Positions 22,201 to 32,198 of a DNA stretch of 64,000 bases are shown here, piece by piece. The translations under genes and the position numbers were made by a program. Source of the DNA: Amaranthus tricolor (taxonomy: Eukaryota; Streptophyta; Magnoliopsida; Caryophyllales; Amaranthaceae); the NCBI RefSeq assembly GCF_026212465.1, contig NC_080058.1:683501-747500 (forward strand), read 5' to 3'. Within the stretch, counting starts at the first letter, position 1; every line of letters starts with the position of its first letter. The notes under the pieces were generated by a model. That model searched no databases. It worked only from the letters and a program-made list of their open reading frames with translations, and was not told the DNA's origin.

Positions 22201-24813
22201 CTTCGGATTAAAAAACGCAGGGGCAACTTATCAAAGGATGGTCAACAAGGTCTTCCAATCTCAGATTGGACGGAATTTAGAAGTATATGTAGATGACATG
22301 ATCACAAAAAGCAAACAAGCAAGTCAGCACGCCGCAGACTTACGAGAGACGTTCCTTACCCTTCGAAAGCACCAAATGAAACTCAATCCTGACAAGTGTG
22401 TGTTTGGAGTTACCGGAGGGAAGTGCCTGGGCTTCCTGGTAGACGAGCGAGGCATTGAGGCAAATCCCGATAAAATCCGGGCTATACAAAACATGAGATC
22501 TCCCACCTCAGTAAAAGAAGTACAAAAGCTCACAGGGTGCCTGGCTGCTCTTGGAAGATTTCTTTCCAAGTCCGCGGATAAATGTTTACCCTTCTTTAAA
22601 ACAATAAAACAACAGAAGTTCGAGTGGACAGCAGAAGCAGAAGAGTCCTTCCGCCAACTTAAAGAGCACCTGTCCACCTTGCCAAAACTAGTTTCGCCCA
22701 TCAAAGGGGAGAAGCTAGTCCTATATGTCTCTGTCTCCGAATATTCGTTATCCGGAGTACTGGTTGCGGAAAGAGAAAAGAAACAGCTTCCTATATACTA
22801 CATAAGTCATGCATTCCGTGGCTCGGAGGGAAACTACGGTGAAGTCGAAAAAGTCATATTCGCAATCGTCATGGCAAGCAGGAAATTGAAGCCCTACTTT
22901 CAATCCCACCAGATCATCGTCCGGACTGATCAACCTTTGAAAAAGATTCTGGAAGGGAAAAACAAGTCAAGCCGCGTCACAGATTGGGCAAACCAGCTGG
23001 CGGATTTCGGCATCGAATATGAGCCTCGAACGGCAATCAAAGCCCAAGCTCTGGCTGACTTCATTGCTGAAAGCACTCTCCCCTATCATCCTGAACCCAA
23101 TCAGGAATGGAAGTTGTATGTAGATGGGTCCTCTACCCAATCAGCAAGTGGGGCTGGACTCCTCATTGTGTCTTCTGCCGGGGTCCGTATGGAAAGGGCG
23201 GTCAAGTTCGAGTTCGCAGCATCCAACAACGAGGCCGAATATGAAGCATTATTGATGGGACTGAGAATTTGCTACGAAACGGGAGCCAAAAAATTGTCCG
23301 CCTTCTCTGACTCCCAATTGATTGTTGGACAAGTGAACGGGGAGTTCGAAGCTAAAGATGACAGCATGAAAATGTACCTGCAGCAAGTAAAGGAATTTGT
23401 TCAAAAATTCGACAAGTTCACGTTGGAGCACATTCCAAGATCCCAGAACGCCCAAGCTGATTCCCTGGCAAAGCTTGCCAGCTCAGCAGAAACATCCGCG
23501 GCTCGAGACATAATCTGGGAAGTGCTTCCTAACCCCAGCATCAACTTCATGGTCGATACCATCGACAGATCAGAAACATGGATGGAGCCATACATCGAAT
23601 ATTTGCGGAGTCAGACGCTTCCCCAAGATGAATGTCAGGCCAAAATGCTCCGGAAGAAAGCCAGATGGTTCGAACTCCACGAAGGAACGCTCTACAAGAA
23701 GTCATATACACACCCCCTCCTGAAATGCGTATCCCCTGAAGAAGGAAACTATATCCTCCGCGAAATACACGAAGGTGGATGCGGTATACACCAAGGAGTA
23801 CGGACTGTCATTGGGAAAGTCCTTAGAAGTGGATATTATTGGCCCTCACTCCGAGAAGACGCGGAATATTTGATCAAAAGATATCCTGAATGTCAGTACC
23901 ACTCAAAGATAGGAAGGAAGCCATCTAATTACTTGACCGCCATGCAAGCCGTCCTGCCTTTCGACAAATGGGGCATGGACCTCCTTGGCCCCTTCCCTCC
24001 GGCAAAAGGGCAACGCAAATTCATCATTGTGGCCATTGATTATTTCACAAAATATGTAGAAGCGGAAGCCCTTAGCTCAATCACGGACAAACAAGTCTGT
24101 CAGTTTATATGGAGGAATATCATCACAAGGTACGGCATCCCCCGGGTGATCATAACAGATAATGGAAGGCAGTTCGTCAGCAAGAACACCATCGAGTACT
24201 GCAACAAGTTTAACATCCAAATCAGATTCAGTTCAGTGTCCTGGCCGCAAACTAATGGTCAAGTAGAATCCGCAAACAAAGAGATCCTGAATGGCATTAA
24301 GAAGAAGATAGAGGGGGTCAAAGGTAATTGGGATGAAGAACTATCAGGCGTCTTATGGGCGAGTCGAACAACCATCAAGGACGCAACGGGGCATACACCT
24401 TTCTCTTTAGTATACGGATCTGAAGCCGTGCTCCCAGTTGAAATAGGCGTACCCTCTACAAGGGTCACCTACTACTCACACGACGAAAATGAGGAAGGAA
24501 AAAGAGCAAACTTAGATCTGCTGCCAGAGACAAGAGGAAACGCAATGCTGAGATCAATAGCACAAAAACAAAAGATGATCCGTAGCTTCAACCGTATGTC
24601 AAAACCAGACGTATTCAAATTGGGGACTTCGTACTCCGCAAAGTCGAGGCTACGGGAAAGATAGGGGAAAAAGGAAAGTTAGGAGCCAACTGGGACGGCC
24701 CTTTTAAAGTCACCCGCATCATCAAACCGGGAACTTTCGAACTAGAAGACATGAAAGGGAAAAAACTACCCCGTCCATGGAATGGAGACCACTTAAAGAA
24801 ATTCTTCATTTAA
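19274..24813 (+). pseudogene. Tat gag-pol polyprotein, interrupted
   Basis: Gag starts at ATG 19274 (MAPKKN). A retrotransposon gag block lies near 19950-20330 and a CX2C-like knuckle (CDYHKEHGHTLAQC) near 20720. The protease site is DTGS (D at 21152). RT spans about 21790-22500 with YVDD at 22285-22296. RNase H follows to about 23050, then an archaeal-type RNase H with YVDGSS (about 23100-23500). Integrase keeps D-D-35-E at 23978, 24158 and 24266. Three lesions are visible. TAG at 21938-21940 replaces the conserved Trp of the PEWLSNVV block. Tyr at 23882 replaces the first Cys of the integrase HHCC finger. A frameshift near 24596 breaks the integrase tail, which continues in another frame to 24813. 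The polyprotein would replicate the element through virus-like particles. Confidence 0.93.
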
Positions 24814-25029
24814 TAAAATTTGCAAGGGGCAATCAGTTACTAGTATCAGTGTTAGCAGCATCAATCCGCGACTACCTTCATTCCGCAACATAGTTGCGTT
24901 GTCATTCGAATTCACTTTTGTCATCGTCATTTGTATTCTTATCAATCCTTTATAACAGAAGTTTCATTTTCAGATTATCCGGCTCCTATGTTCGCATTTA
25001 TTTGGTAAAAATCTATTGCAAATCTTATT

Positions 25030-25480
25030 AAATCAGTAATATCCATAAGTCGGACCCCTTGAGAGAGGTCCCATTATCAAATTATTCTAAGTCACTAACG
25101 AACTTGTGATATCTATAATTCGGACCCTTAGAATAGGGTTCCAAGACCAAAAATCATTTGAAGCATTCACCATCTGTTCGTAGCATCGATAAGTCGGACC
25201 CCCAGTTTGGGGTCCCTAGAATTCAAAAACATTCTAAGTTTTTACAATGATGTTTCCCAACCGGGACATCGATAAGTCGGACCCCCAGTTTGGGGTCCCT
25301 AAAGTTCAAAATATTCCAAATGATGTTTCCCAACCGGGACATCGATAAGTCGGACCCCCAGTTTGGGGTCCCTGAGTTCAAAAGAAAATCCCAAGTCTCC
25401 CACTAAGGTAACCCGCAACCGGGACATCGACAAGTCGGACCCCCTTACTGGGGTCTAAAGGCTGAAAATATTCTAAGTAC
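25030..25480. repeat. GTCGGACCCC repeat cluster, 5' side of the antisense gene
   Basis: Six units of the type ATCGATAAGTCGGACCCC followed by GGGGTCC occur near 25046, 25110, 25186, 25265, 25338 and 25424. The core GGACCCCCAGTTTGGGGTCC is a perfect 8-bp stem with a 4-base loop. Spacing is about 65-85 bp. It lies between the end of pol and the 3' end of the antisense gene. Confidence 0.85.
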
Positions 25481-25685
25481 AAATTTCCTTGATGTCGTCT
25501 GCGCGTGACATCGAAAAATCACGTCCTCTAAGTATTATTCCGCAGTCTCAGAAGAGAGAAGCCACGGCTCAACGAATAAAAGCATGGATACCACGAATAA
25601 ACTCCATAATCAGGGATATATACATCAAAATATTCAAAATACAGAGTTGAATGTTTGCAAAAATCAAAATTACAAAATTGCAAGA

Positions 25686-28600
25686 TTATACATCTTCCAA
25701 AAAAGCCTCGACGTCTTGATCCGGCGGCAGAGGAGGCTCGATCCTTCCCTCTTCAAGACTGGGAGTGAAGCTTACATAATCTTCAACGTTAAACGGCTCC
25801 ACCCCGATCTCGGACAGCTCTCGGGACAAGCCCTGGAGGTTCCTACCTTCGTCAATAATAAGATTCGATAAATCAAGGCACAAAACCTCCAGGTTGGAGA
25901 GCGTCAAGTTTTCCGGGACATCTGACGCCGGAGGAGAAGAGAGAGCCAGCTGATCCAAGTCGAGGCATAGAGCCTCCCTCTCAGCCTCAGCATCCATCCT
26001 TTCGGACCAGGCTCTCCTTTCATCCGCATCCCAAGCAGCGTCGACCAGTACCGCCGACTCCCCGTCCAAGACAGGAGCAAGGTTGGACAAGGCTTCACTT
26101 CCCTTCTGATCAGCAGTTTGCTGAAGAGATGTAAAATCCATGCCCAACTCTGCGGCAGCCAAACGATACTTTTCGTCACTGATCAGGGTTCCGGCTCTCA
26201 CCATCTCCGCCGTCAGATCTCCAAGGAACTTCGACGCTTCCGGCTCATCCGAAAGAAGCCAATCTCGAGCCATCCGGGCCTTCCTGGTTAAACACAATTT
26301 ATACACCTTAGCCGCGGATAGGATCATCTTGAAGTGGGCAGAATCAGTCGATACTTGCTGCATAAGTTGCTGGTTCTGATGAACGAGCTTGGCATGGGTA
26401 TCCATCAGCAAGCCGACTTCATGGCCGAGGCTCGCAGACCAGGTGGAAGCAGCATCTAAGTTCTCGATGGTCTGGTCCAGCTGCTTCCTTGCCCTTTCCC
26501 GCCATTGTTCGGTCCTGACCAAGCGCTCTTTCAGCTCAGAACACTTGGCCAGTTTCTCTTTTAGGCCCGGCAAGTCCTCCCGCAATTTTGATAATTCGTC
26601 ATTCAGCTCCTCACAGCGGGAGGTAAGGGCGGCAATGGTTTCCTGGTCCGCGGCACTTTGACGGTTTGCGTCGAGCTCAAAAGCCAACCGTATGAACGCC
26701 TGCAAAGAAACGGCAACCAATGAAATCCGGAAACCAAGTAATGACACTACTAAGCATAAAAAAGTCATTACCTCTGCCGCCGAAGCTTGTGCCTGACGCA
26801 CCCTGTCACGGGGGGGCATGGATTCTAGTAGGTCGACGTCCACCTTGCTGATTAAGTTGGACGTCGCCCTGTTAAAACGAACAACTAAGCCCTTATGCCC
26901 CAACTCCGGAAAGGGTGTCTCGTGTCGAAAAGGGAAAACTTCCCGACGACGATAAACCTCAGCGAATTGTGATGAGGGAGCCGCGGAAGACTCCCCCACC
27001 TTCTCTTTCCCCTTGTTCGAAGCTGGCCGTGGAGAGTCCGAAGGGGGAGACGCCTCCTCCTCAACCGAACCTATGCGGAGAGGTACGGCCGTAGGGATCG
27101 TACCCACAGAGGGCCTCTTGGCCGAGCTCTCCTTGCGGGAAGAAGAATCCCGCTTCCTCTTCTTCTTCCCACTCTTTTTCACCCCCCTTGTCTGTGGAGG
27201 AATCACCCTCTCAGATTCATCGGGGATGTGAATTTGTTTTCTCTCTTCGAGAAGTCGGAGAGCCTCTTGCTCTGAGGGCACGTCCTCCAGACCCTTCTCT
27301 ACAGTCGCCGAGCCCTACAAAGGAAAAAGTTAGGAAGAATCAACAGAAATCTTTCATAACGAAGAAATTTTGTGAAGTTATACCTTCGGAGGAAGGGGAA
27401 GAGGCTTATCCTCGGGTCGCTGTATGGCCCCTTGAGCAAGTCTTAGAACGCTGAATTTCTTCATCAGCTCCGGACTCTTTGCTCGAAGATTCTCCTTGGC
27501 TATCCCTGTAAAAATCGCGAGTTAGAAACAGTTAAACATATCATAGGAAAGAAAAGGAAGAAACCCGGCAATTCTTACTCCGATCGATAGCCAAGCTGAT
27601 GCCGAATGACGAGAGGAGGTTCTCGTTCTCCAACTCAGGGCGACCAGGTATCCAATTAAGTTGGACGTTCATTGGTTTCCTTCCCAATTGAACGTCCATC
27701 TTTGCGTACTCTATGATCACCGCGTCACTAAAAGAACACTGCGGGATCCCATTATTAAAACCCGCGAGGTTGGGTTTAATGTCAAAAGAGGTCTTGATGT
27801 TCCATCCCTCTGAATTATACAAAAATGCAAATTTCGTCCTATACCCCTTCTGGTTATCGGGGAGGTCTTGGACTATCTTCAGTCCTCGACGGTGTGTAAA
27901 AGTAATCCAGCCACAGCCGTATGATTGCGAATTACATAGGCGGGCTCTGAATATATATCTAAAAGCTGTGAGTGTTGGTGGCACGGCCAAAACTTTGCAT
28001 AGGATCAAAAAGGCCACCATACAACCCCAGGCGTTTGGGTATAACTCGGGCACTGAAATGTTCAAAAACTCTAACACCTCCCTAAAAAACGGGTGAAGAG
28101 GAAATCTGAGCCCTAATTCAAAAGAAGGAAAGTATACAGCTATACAATGTGGGGGAGGAAACCTAACGGTGTCATAATTCCCCGGGGTAATAATGTTTAT
28201 ATTATCCTTCAAACCCCATTTTTGAGAGATGGCCTCCCGGCGGTTGTCTAGATCTCTTTTGGTCTGTAAATCAATGAAGTAATTTAGGGGCCCGCCGTTT
28301 GGAATGTAGAATGGAGGAGGAACTGGCGCTGCACTCTCCCTTCCAGAAGACTCGGCTGATCCTTCAAGGTTTTCCATATCTACATACAATAACCCTTCTA
28401 GGTCAGGATTTATTCGCGGCAAGTAATTTGGAAAGAAAGCAACGCTCACTTCCCAAGGAGCAGTTTTTATAATCTCCGGAGGGTATATAGGGGATACAGA
28501 CGACTCATCCCCATCTTTTATTGGTTCATAATGGGGGGTAATTCTCACCGAACTACTTTCATCCGAGTCATTCATTGGTAACCCCTTTTTATTAAGACGC

Positions 28601-28686
28601 CTACGTACTATCAAAAGAGTTTCCGGCAAGTTAGTAGGGTTGGTGTCTGAGTTAGCTATAGTCTCTTGAGTAGCCGCGACATCCAT
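25686..28686 (-). CDS. Antisense gene of the Tat element, four exons, 928 aa (Transposase_28-like, coiled coil)
   Basis: Exons: 28686-27579, 27505-27384, 27314-26772 and 26699-25686. All junctions are GT-AG and phases agree, giving one uninterrupted 928-aa frame. The N-terminal third (about residues 150-350) reads FPLHPFFREVLEFLNISVPE, followed by LYPNAWG, typical of the plant 'putative gypsy type transposon' family (PF04195). A basic KKSGKKKRKRD stretch, possibly a nuclear signal, follows the second intron. The C-terminal part is a long Glu/Lys/Leu-rich coiled coil with an acidic tail. Such antisense ORFs are known in Retand-type Tat elements, but their role is not established. A TATA box lies about 335 bp upstream. 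Unlike gag-pol, it shows no lesion. Confidence 0.85.
26700..26771 (-). other. 72-nt frame-preserving intron in the antisense gene
   Basis: The third intron, GTAATG...TTTGCAG, is 24 codons long with no stop. If retained it adds a hydrophobic stretch (FLCLVVSLLGFRISLVAV). Splicing joins SAAE to AFIRLAFELDA, which fits the charged, helical surroundings better. Confidence 0.65.
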
Positions 28687-29019
28687 GTTAATAATAAAGT
28701 AGTAGTCGAAGCTTGTAAAGAATAGAGACTAAATTCATAAACAAATTCAAAGTTCTAGGCTAACATTCAAGAACAGTTTGAAGAATAACTTGAAGAAATT
28801 CGAAAAATCTGGGAAAAGTTTGAATACCTTAAAGAAATTTGAAGATTTGTCAGAAACTTGATGAAGATCTGTCAGAAACTTTGAAGATCTTCGAAAGATT
28901 TGTCAGAAGTTTGAAGGAGGGATGAAGATTGTCCGAGCGTTTCTCTACTTTCTCTTTCTTGCAATTTGAAGATTTGAGGGAGTTAATGAAGATTAGGTGA
29001 AATGGAACTATTCCAACTA

Positions 29020-29030
29020 CCCTATTTATA
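29020..29030 (-). promoter_or_regulatory. TATA box of the Tat antisense gene
   Basis: TATAAATAGGG on the minus strand, the same 11 bases as the LTR TATA box. It lies about 335 bp upstream of the antisense ATG. A leader of GAAGA/TTTGAAGA repeats (28720-28990) lies between. Confidence 0.7.
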
Positions 29031-29094
29031 GCAGCAATAAATGCTTCACTTGGGACTTGAGCATTCGAACGAAAGGGTGGAATTCCGGAGGAAA

Positions 29095-30140
29095 ACTGGG
29101 AAGTCGATAAGTCGGACTCCCAATAAGGGGAAGACAGATTTTTCTTAAGTGTTTAGTAATGACCGTGAAGTCTATTAGTCGGACCCTGGTTGAAAGGGTA
29201 TGTTGCGAAATTTTTCTAAGTGTTAACTCTTGAATATAGCCGGAAGGTCGAAAAGTCGGACCCCCAATTAGAGAGGAACGTCATAAATTTGTTTGAATGT
29301 CAAAGCCATCCAACCGGTGGGTCGACAAGTTAGACCCCCAGGGAGGGGGGAGCAGATAATTATTCAAGTCCTTTAGCACTCGAATATGTCCGGAGAGTCG
29401 ATAAGTCGGACCCTAAACTGAACCTCCAGAAAGGAAAATCATTTTAAGTATAGAGATTACCCATTCCTCCGTCCGACTTATGGACACGGCGGGTAAAATG
29501 TGATGGAAGGAAATATGAAAATATCTCAAGGGCGAAGGAAATCCGTGTGATCGATAAGTCGGACTCCTTGGTGCACCCAGTCATAATGTAGAGAAGTCCC
29601 ATATTTCTGTATGATTGAAGACACGGGTCTGCGAGCTGGTTCCCCGTCATAAAAGAGGAGGGGTGAAAAGTAAAGTGGCTGATTCCCATATTTATCCGTG
29701 TGGTCGATAAGTCGGACCCCCAAATGACCCTAGTCCAGGTGAAAAATTCTAAGTATAGAACCTCTCATGTGTGTCCGTGGGATTGAAGATGCGAGTTATG
29801 GGGCTCATTCCGTATCATGCTAGAATAAAGGGGGCTGCTTTGACCGAGTACTGAACATTTTTAAAGATATCCGTGTGGTCGATAAGTCGGACCCCCAGGG
29901 GGTCCTTCTCTTTCTCAAAATATTCTAAGTGTTGAAGAGGGATTCTCGTGCTGAACTTACGAGTGAAGACGCAAACTATTAGTTCGCGGCATAGTTCAAC
30001 CATAGGGGTAAAAATATCTTGAGAAGAATGCAATGCCGCGTCATTACTAGGAATCCGATTCGCAAAAACCCTTGGCGTTACGCGGCATCAGTTCAAAACA
30101 GACAGTTGATTTAATCCGCATAGTCGATAAGTCGGACCCT
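29095..30140. repeat. GTCGGACCCC repeat cluster, upstream of the antisense gene
   Basis: About ten variable units with GTCGATAAGTCGGACCC occur near 29104, 29171, 29248, 29321, 29398, 29552, 29703, 29878 and 30122, plus one inverted unit near 29467. Spacing rises from about 70 bp to about 245 bp toward the 3' LTR. The same motif family occurs on the other side of the antisense gene at 25030-25480. Retand elements are known for an amplified tandem repeat in this position. Confidence 0.85.
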
Positions 30141-30517
30141 CCTTGGGTGTTTTGTTGAGAACCTGATTTCTGCGATATCAGTGAAAGCAAGGGTCGAGAC
30201 ATGATGTCGCGGAATCTAGATCCCACAGTCACTATTTCGCTGTTGTATTATAACGCGTCTGGGGCTACTCCGCGGCATACTTCAAGCCGCGGCTTCATAT
30301 GCCCGTTTGACCCGTATTCAATACGTTCTTACCTGACAAGCTTAAAAGGTCATATCTTTTTCATTACAACTCGGAATTCAGCACAAGGACTGTCGATTCA
30401 AAGCTTGCAAACTCAATTTTTAAGATCCTTGAGGAGATTCGCAAGGGCACCTGTTTTTCCGCATAAAGGAGGATGTTTCTAGTCGTTGTGGCTCTCCCCT
30501 CACATCACCCTTCATGC

Positions 30518-30528
30518 GTGGGGCTAAA
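30518..30528 (+). other. Polypurine tract (short)
   Basis: GTGGGGCTAAA directly precedes the 3' LTR. It is a weak tract, but it is in the place expected for plus-strand priming. Confidence 0.5.
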
Positions 30529-31255
30529 TGTCATGGTACTGTTTTTAATTAATTTATTTATTTATTAATTAGCATCATATTACTAAAATACCCCTTGACC
30601 TTTCCGGATTGACTTTGACTTTTGGTCAATGGGCTTTCTGCTGGACTTCCCGTCTTCCTTGGAAGGCTCATGACATTTTTACCTTCAGAATACTTAACTT
30701 CCCTGTCATCTATCTTCTTTGGCCATCCTCCTTTTAAGGAGAATAACTGCCCACCGCCTTCCACTCTTCAGTCATGCTTGGCTCTCCTTGTTTCAAGGTG
30801 AATAACTGTCCACTCTTCCCATGACCAGTCCACCTCCCATTACTCCCACTACTCCCATGATCTTCCACCTTTCCTCTCTGAAGTAACTTCCTCCTTCAAC
30901 ATTATAAATAGGGACAACCATCAGAGGGGAGGGGACATCTGAAACAGCTTTCCTAGTAGCCTTGCTTACACTACTTCCTCAAGCCTTCCCAACCACTAGC
31001 ACTAGCACAAGCAATCTCAATCCCGACCTTCCTTCTTGCATTCATTCTACAATCTGTCATTCATTAATTTCCGATTTACGTTCTGACTTGAGCGTCGGAG
31101 GGGTTTTCCGGGAGATCACCCCCCGGACAAGGCTAACGTGTTATGTTGCAGGAATTCAGGTCACCTCCTCTCATAAGTCGCTTCTCTTGATCACACTTCT
31201 ACTTATCTCCAGGTATTTCAAGTGTATCCCACTTCCTCGTTTCATCACCGAAACA
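30529..31255 (+). repeat. 3' LTR of the Tat element
   Basis: 727 bp. The two differences from the 5' LTR lie at 30756 and 30959. It is followed by the GAATC target duplication and by host DNA leading to the GDT1-like gene. Confidence 0.97.
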
Positions 31256-31260
31256 GAATC

Positions 31261-32198
31261 AGTCAAGGCTTTGTCTCTGGGTATGGTAAATACCCTTTAG
31301 TTGTTCAAACTTAAATCTTTTTAAGCCGTTTTATTTAGCCTAATATTAGGATTTTAGAGAATTTTTGAGTGACTTTCATATATTAGCGAGTAAATTCTAC
31401 TAACAAAGGAAATTTTAAGTTCTAGCAAATGAGTTTAAGTTGTCTAATGATATTTTAATAATGTATTGTGAAATTCTTGATGAAATGTATTTCAGTTAAA
31501 GAGGAAGTATTTAAGATATTAATTTTATGAAAAAATTCCAAATTTCAGTTTTAGTGTCACGCATATATTTCGACTATTAATAATTACACGTAAATATGTA
31601 AGATATAAAATAAAAAGTCCAGATAACACAATTTTATAAACACTAATTAATTAATTTTATGATTGCCTTTTTTTATTTTCACGCACGTAAATAGTTATTT
31701 GTATTAATTTAATTGATGACTCCTAATTTCATACAAATCAACTGAACCGACCAATAAAACAACCCTAAATCACATTCATAGCCAAGTTTTGCGTGTGGCT
31801 CGGCGTACCGATATTCTGGTATGATACCAACAACTGGGCTTGTGTGCTTGTACCACAACTCACATGTCGGCCATGGATTTAGGCTTTAAGCCTCTCCATT
31901 CTCTCTCCTCTTTCTTGGATCTCTCCATTCTTCACCAATTTTGAATTCAACCTAGAAAGAGATAAATATCGGAGATTCGTTAATCACTCATTAATTTTCA
32001 ATTCTATTTCAATTTCAATCCCGATTACTTGCGATCTTGTCTTTCCCCACTTTCTTTTCACTATAATTAAGCCCTAATTCTATCCGCCTCTTCTCTTGTG
32101 ATTCCAGGAATCACGATCTAGATTCACATTGATCTCATTTGTCCCCACTTCGATTAACTTTTCCCCAATTTTCCCTTGATTCTGTTGAATTGGGGAAA
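31261..32198. other. Upstream region and 5' leader of the GDT1-like gene
   Basis: No other gene is seen. The first 500 bp are AT-rich. A CT-rich, leader-like stretch (ctctccattctctctcc) begins near 31890. The Tat insertion at 31255 forms its left edge. Confidence 0.5.

Larger units (their letters stand above)
18511..31255 (+). mobile_element. Complete Tat-clade Ty3/gypsy LTR retrotransposon, 12.7 kb
   Basis: Two 727-bp LTRs, TGTCATGG...GAAACA, lie at 18511-19237 and 30529-31255. The exact target duplication GAATC is at 18506-18510 and 31256-31260. A primer-binding site follows the 5' LTR and a short purine tract precedes the 3' LTR. The gag-protease-RT-RNase H-integrase order is that of Ty3/gypsy. 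A second, archaeal-type RNase H between RNase H and integrase is diagnostic of the Tat clade, as are the tandem repeats and antisense gene in the 3' part. The LTRs differ at two of 727 positions, so the insertion is young. Gag-pol carries three damaging changes, so this copy probably needs a helper. Confidence 0.97.

Noticed and set aside
26700..26771. Transmembrane segment in the Tat antisense protein
   Set aside because: The hydrophobic stretch is bounded by GTAATG and TTTGCAG and reads better as a short intron. It is kept only as a possible retained form.
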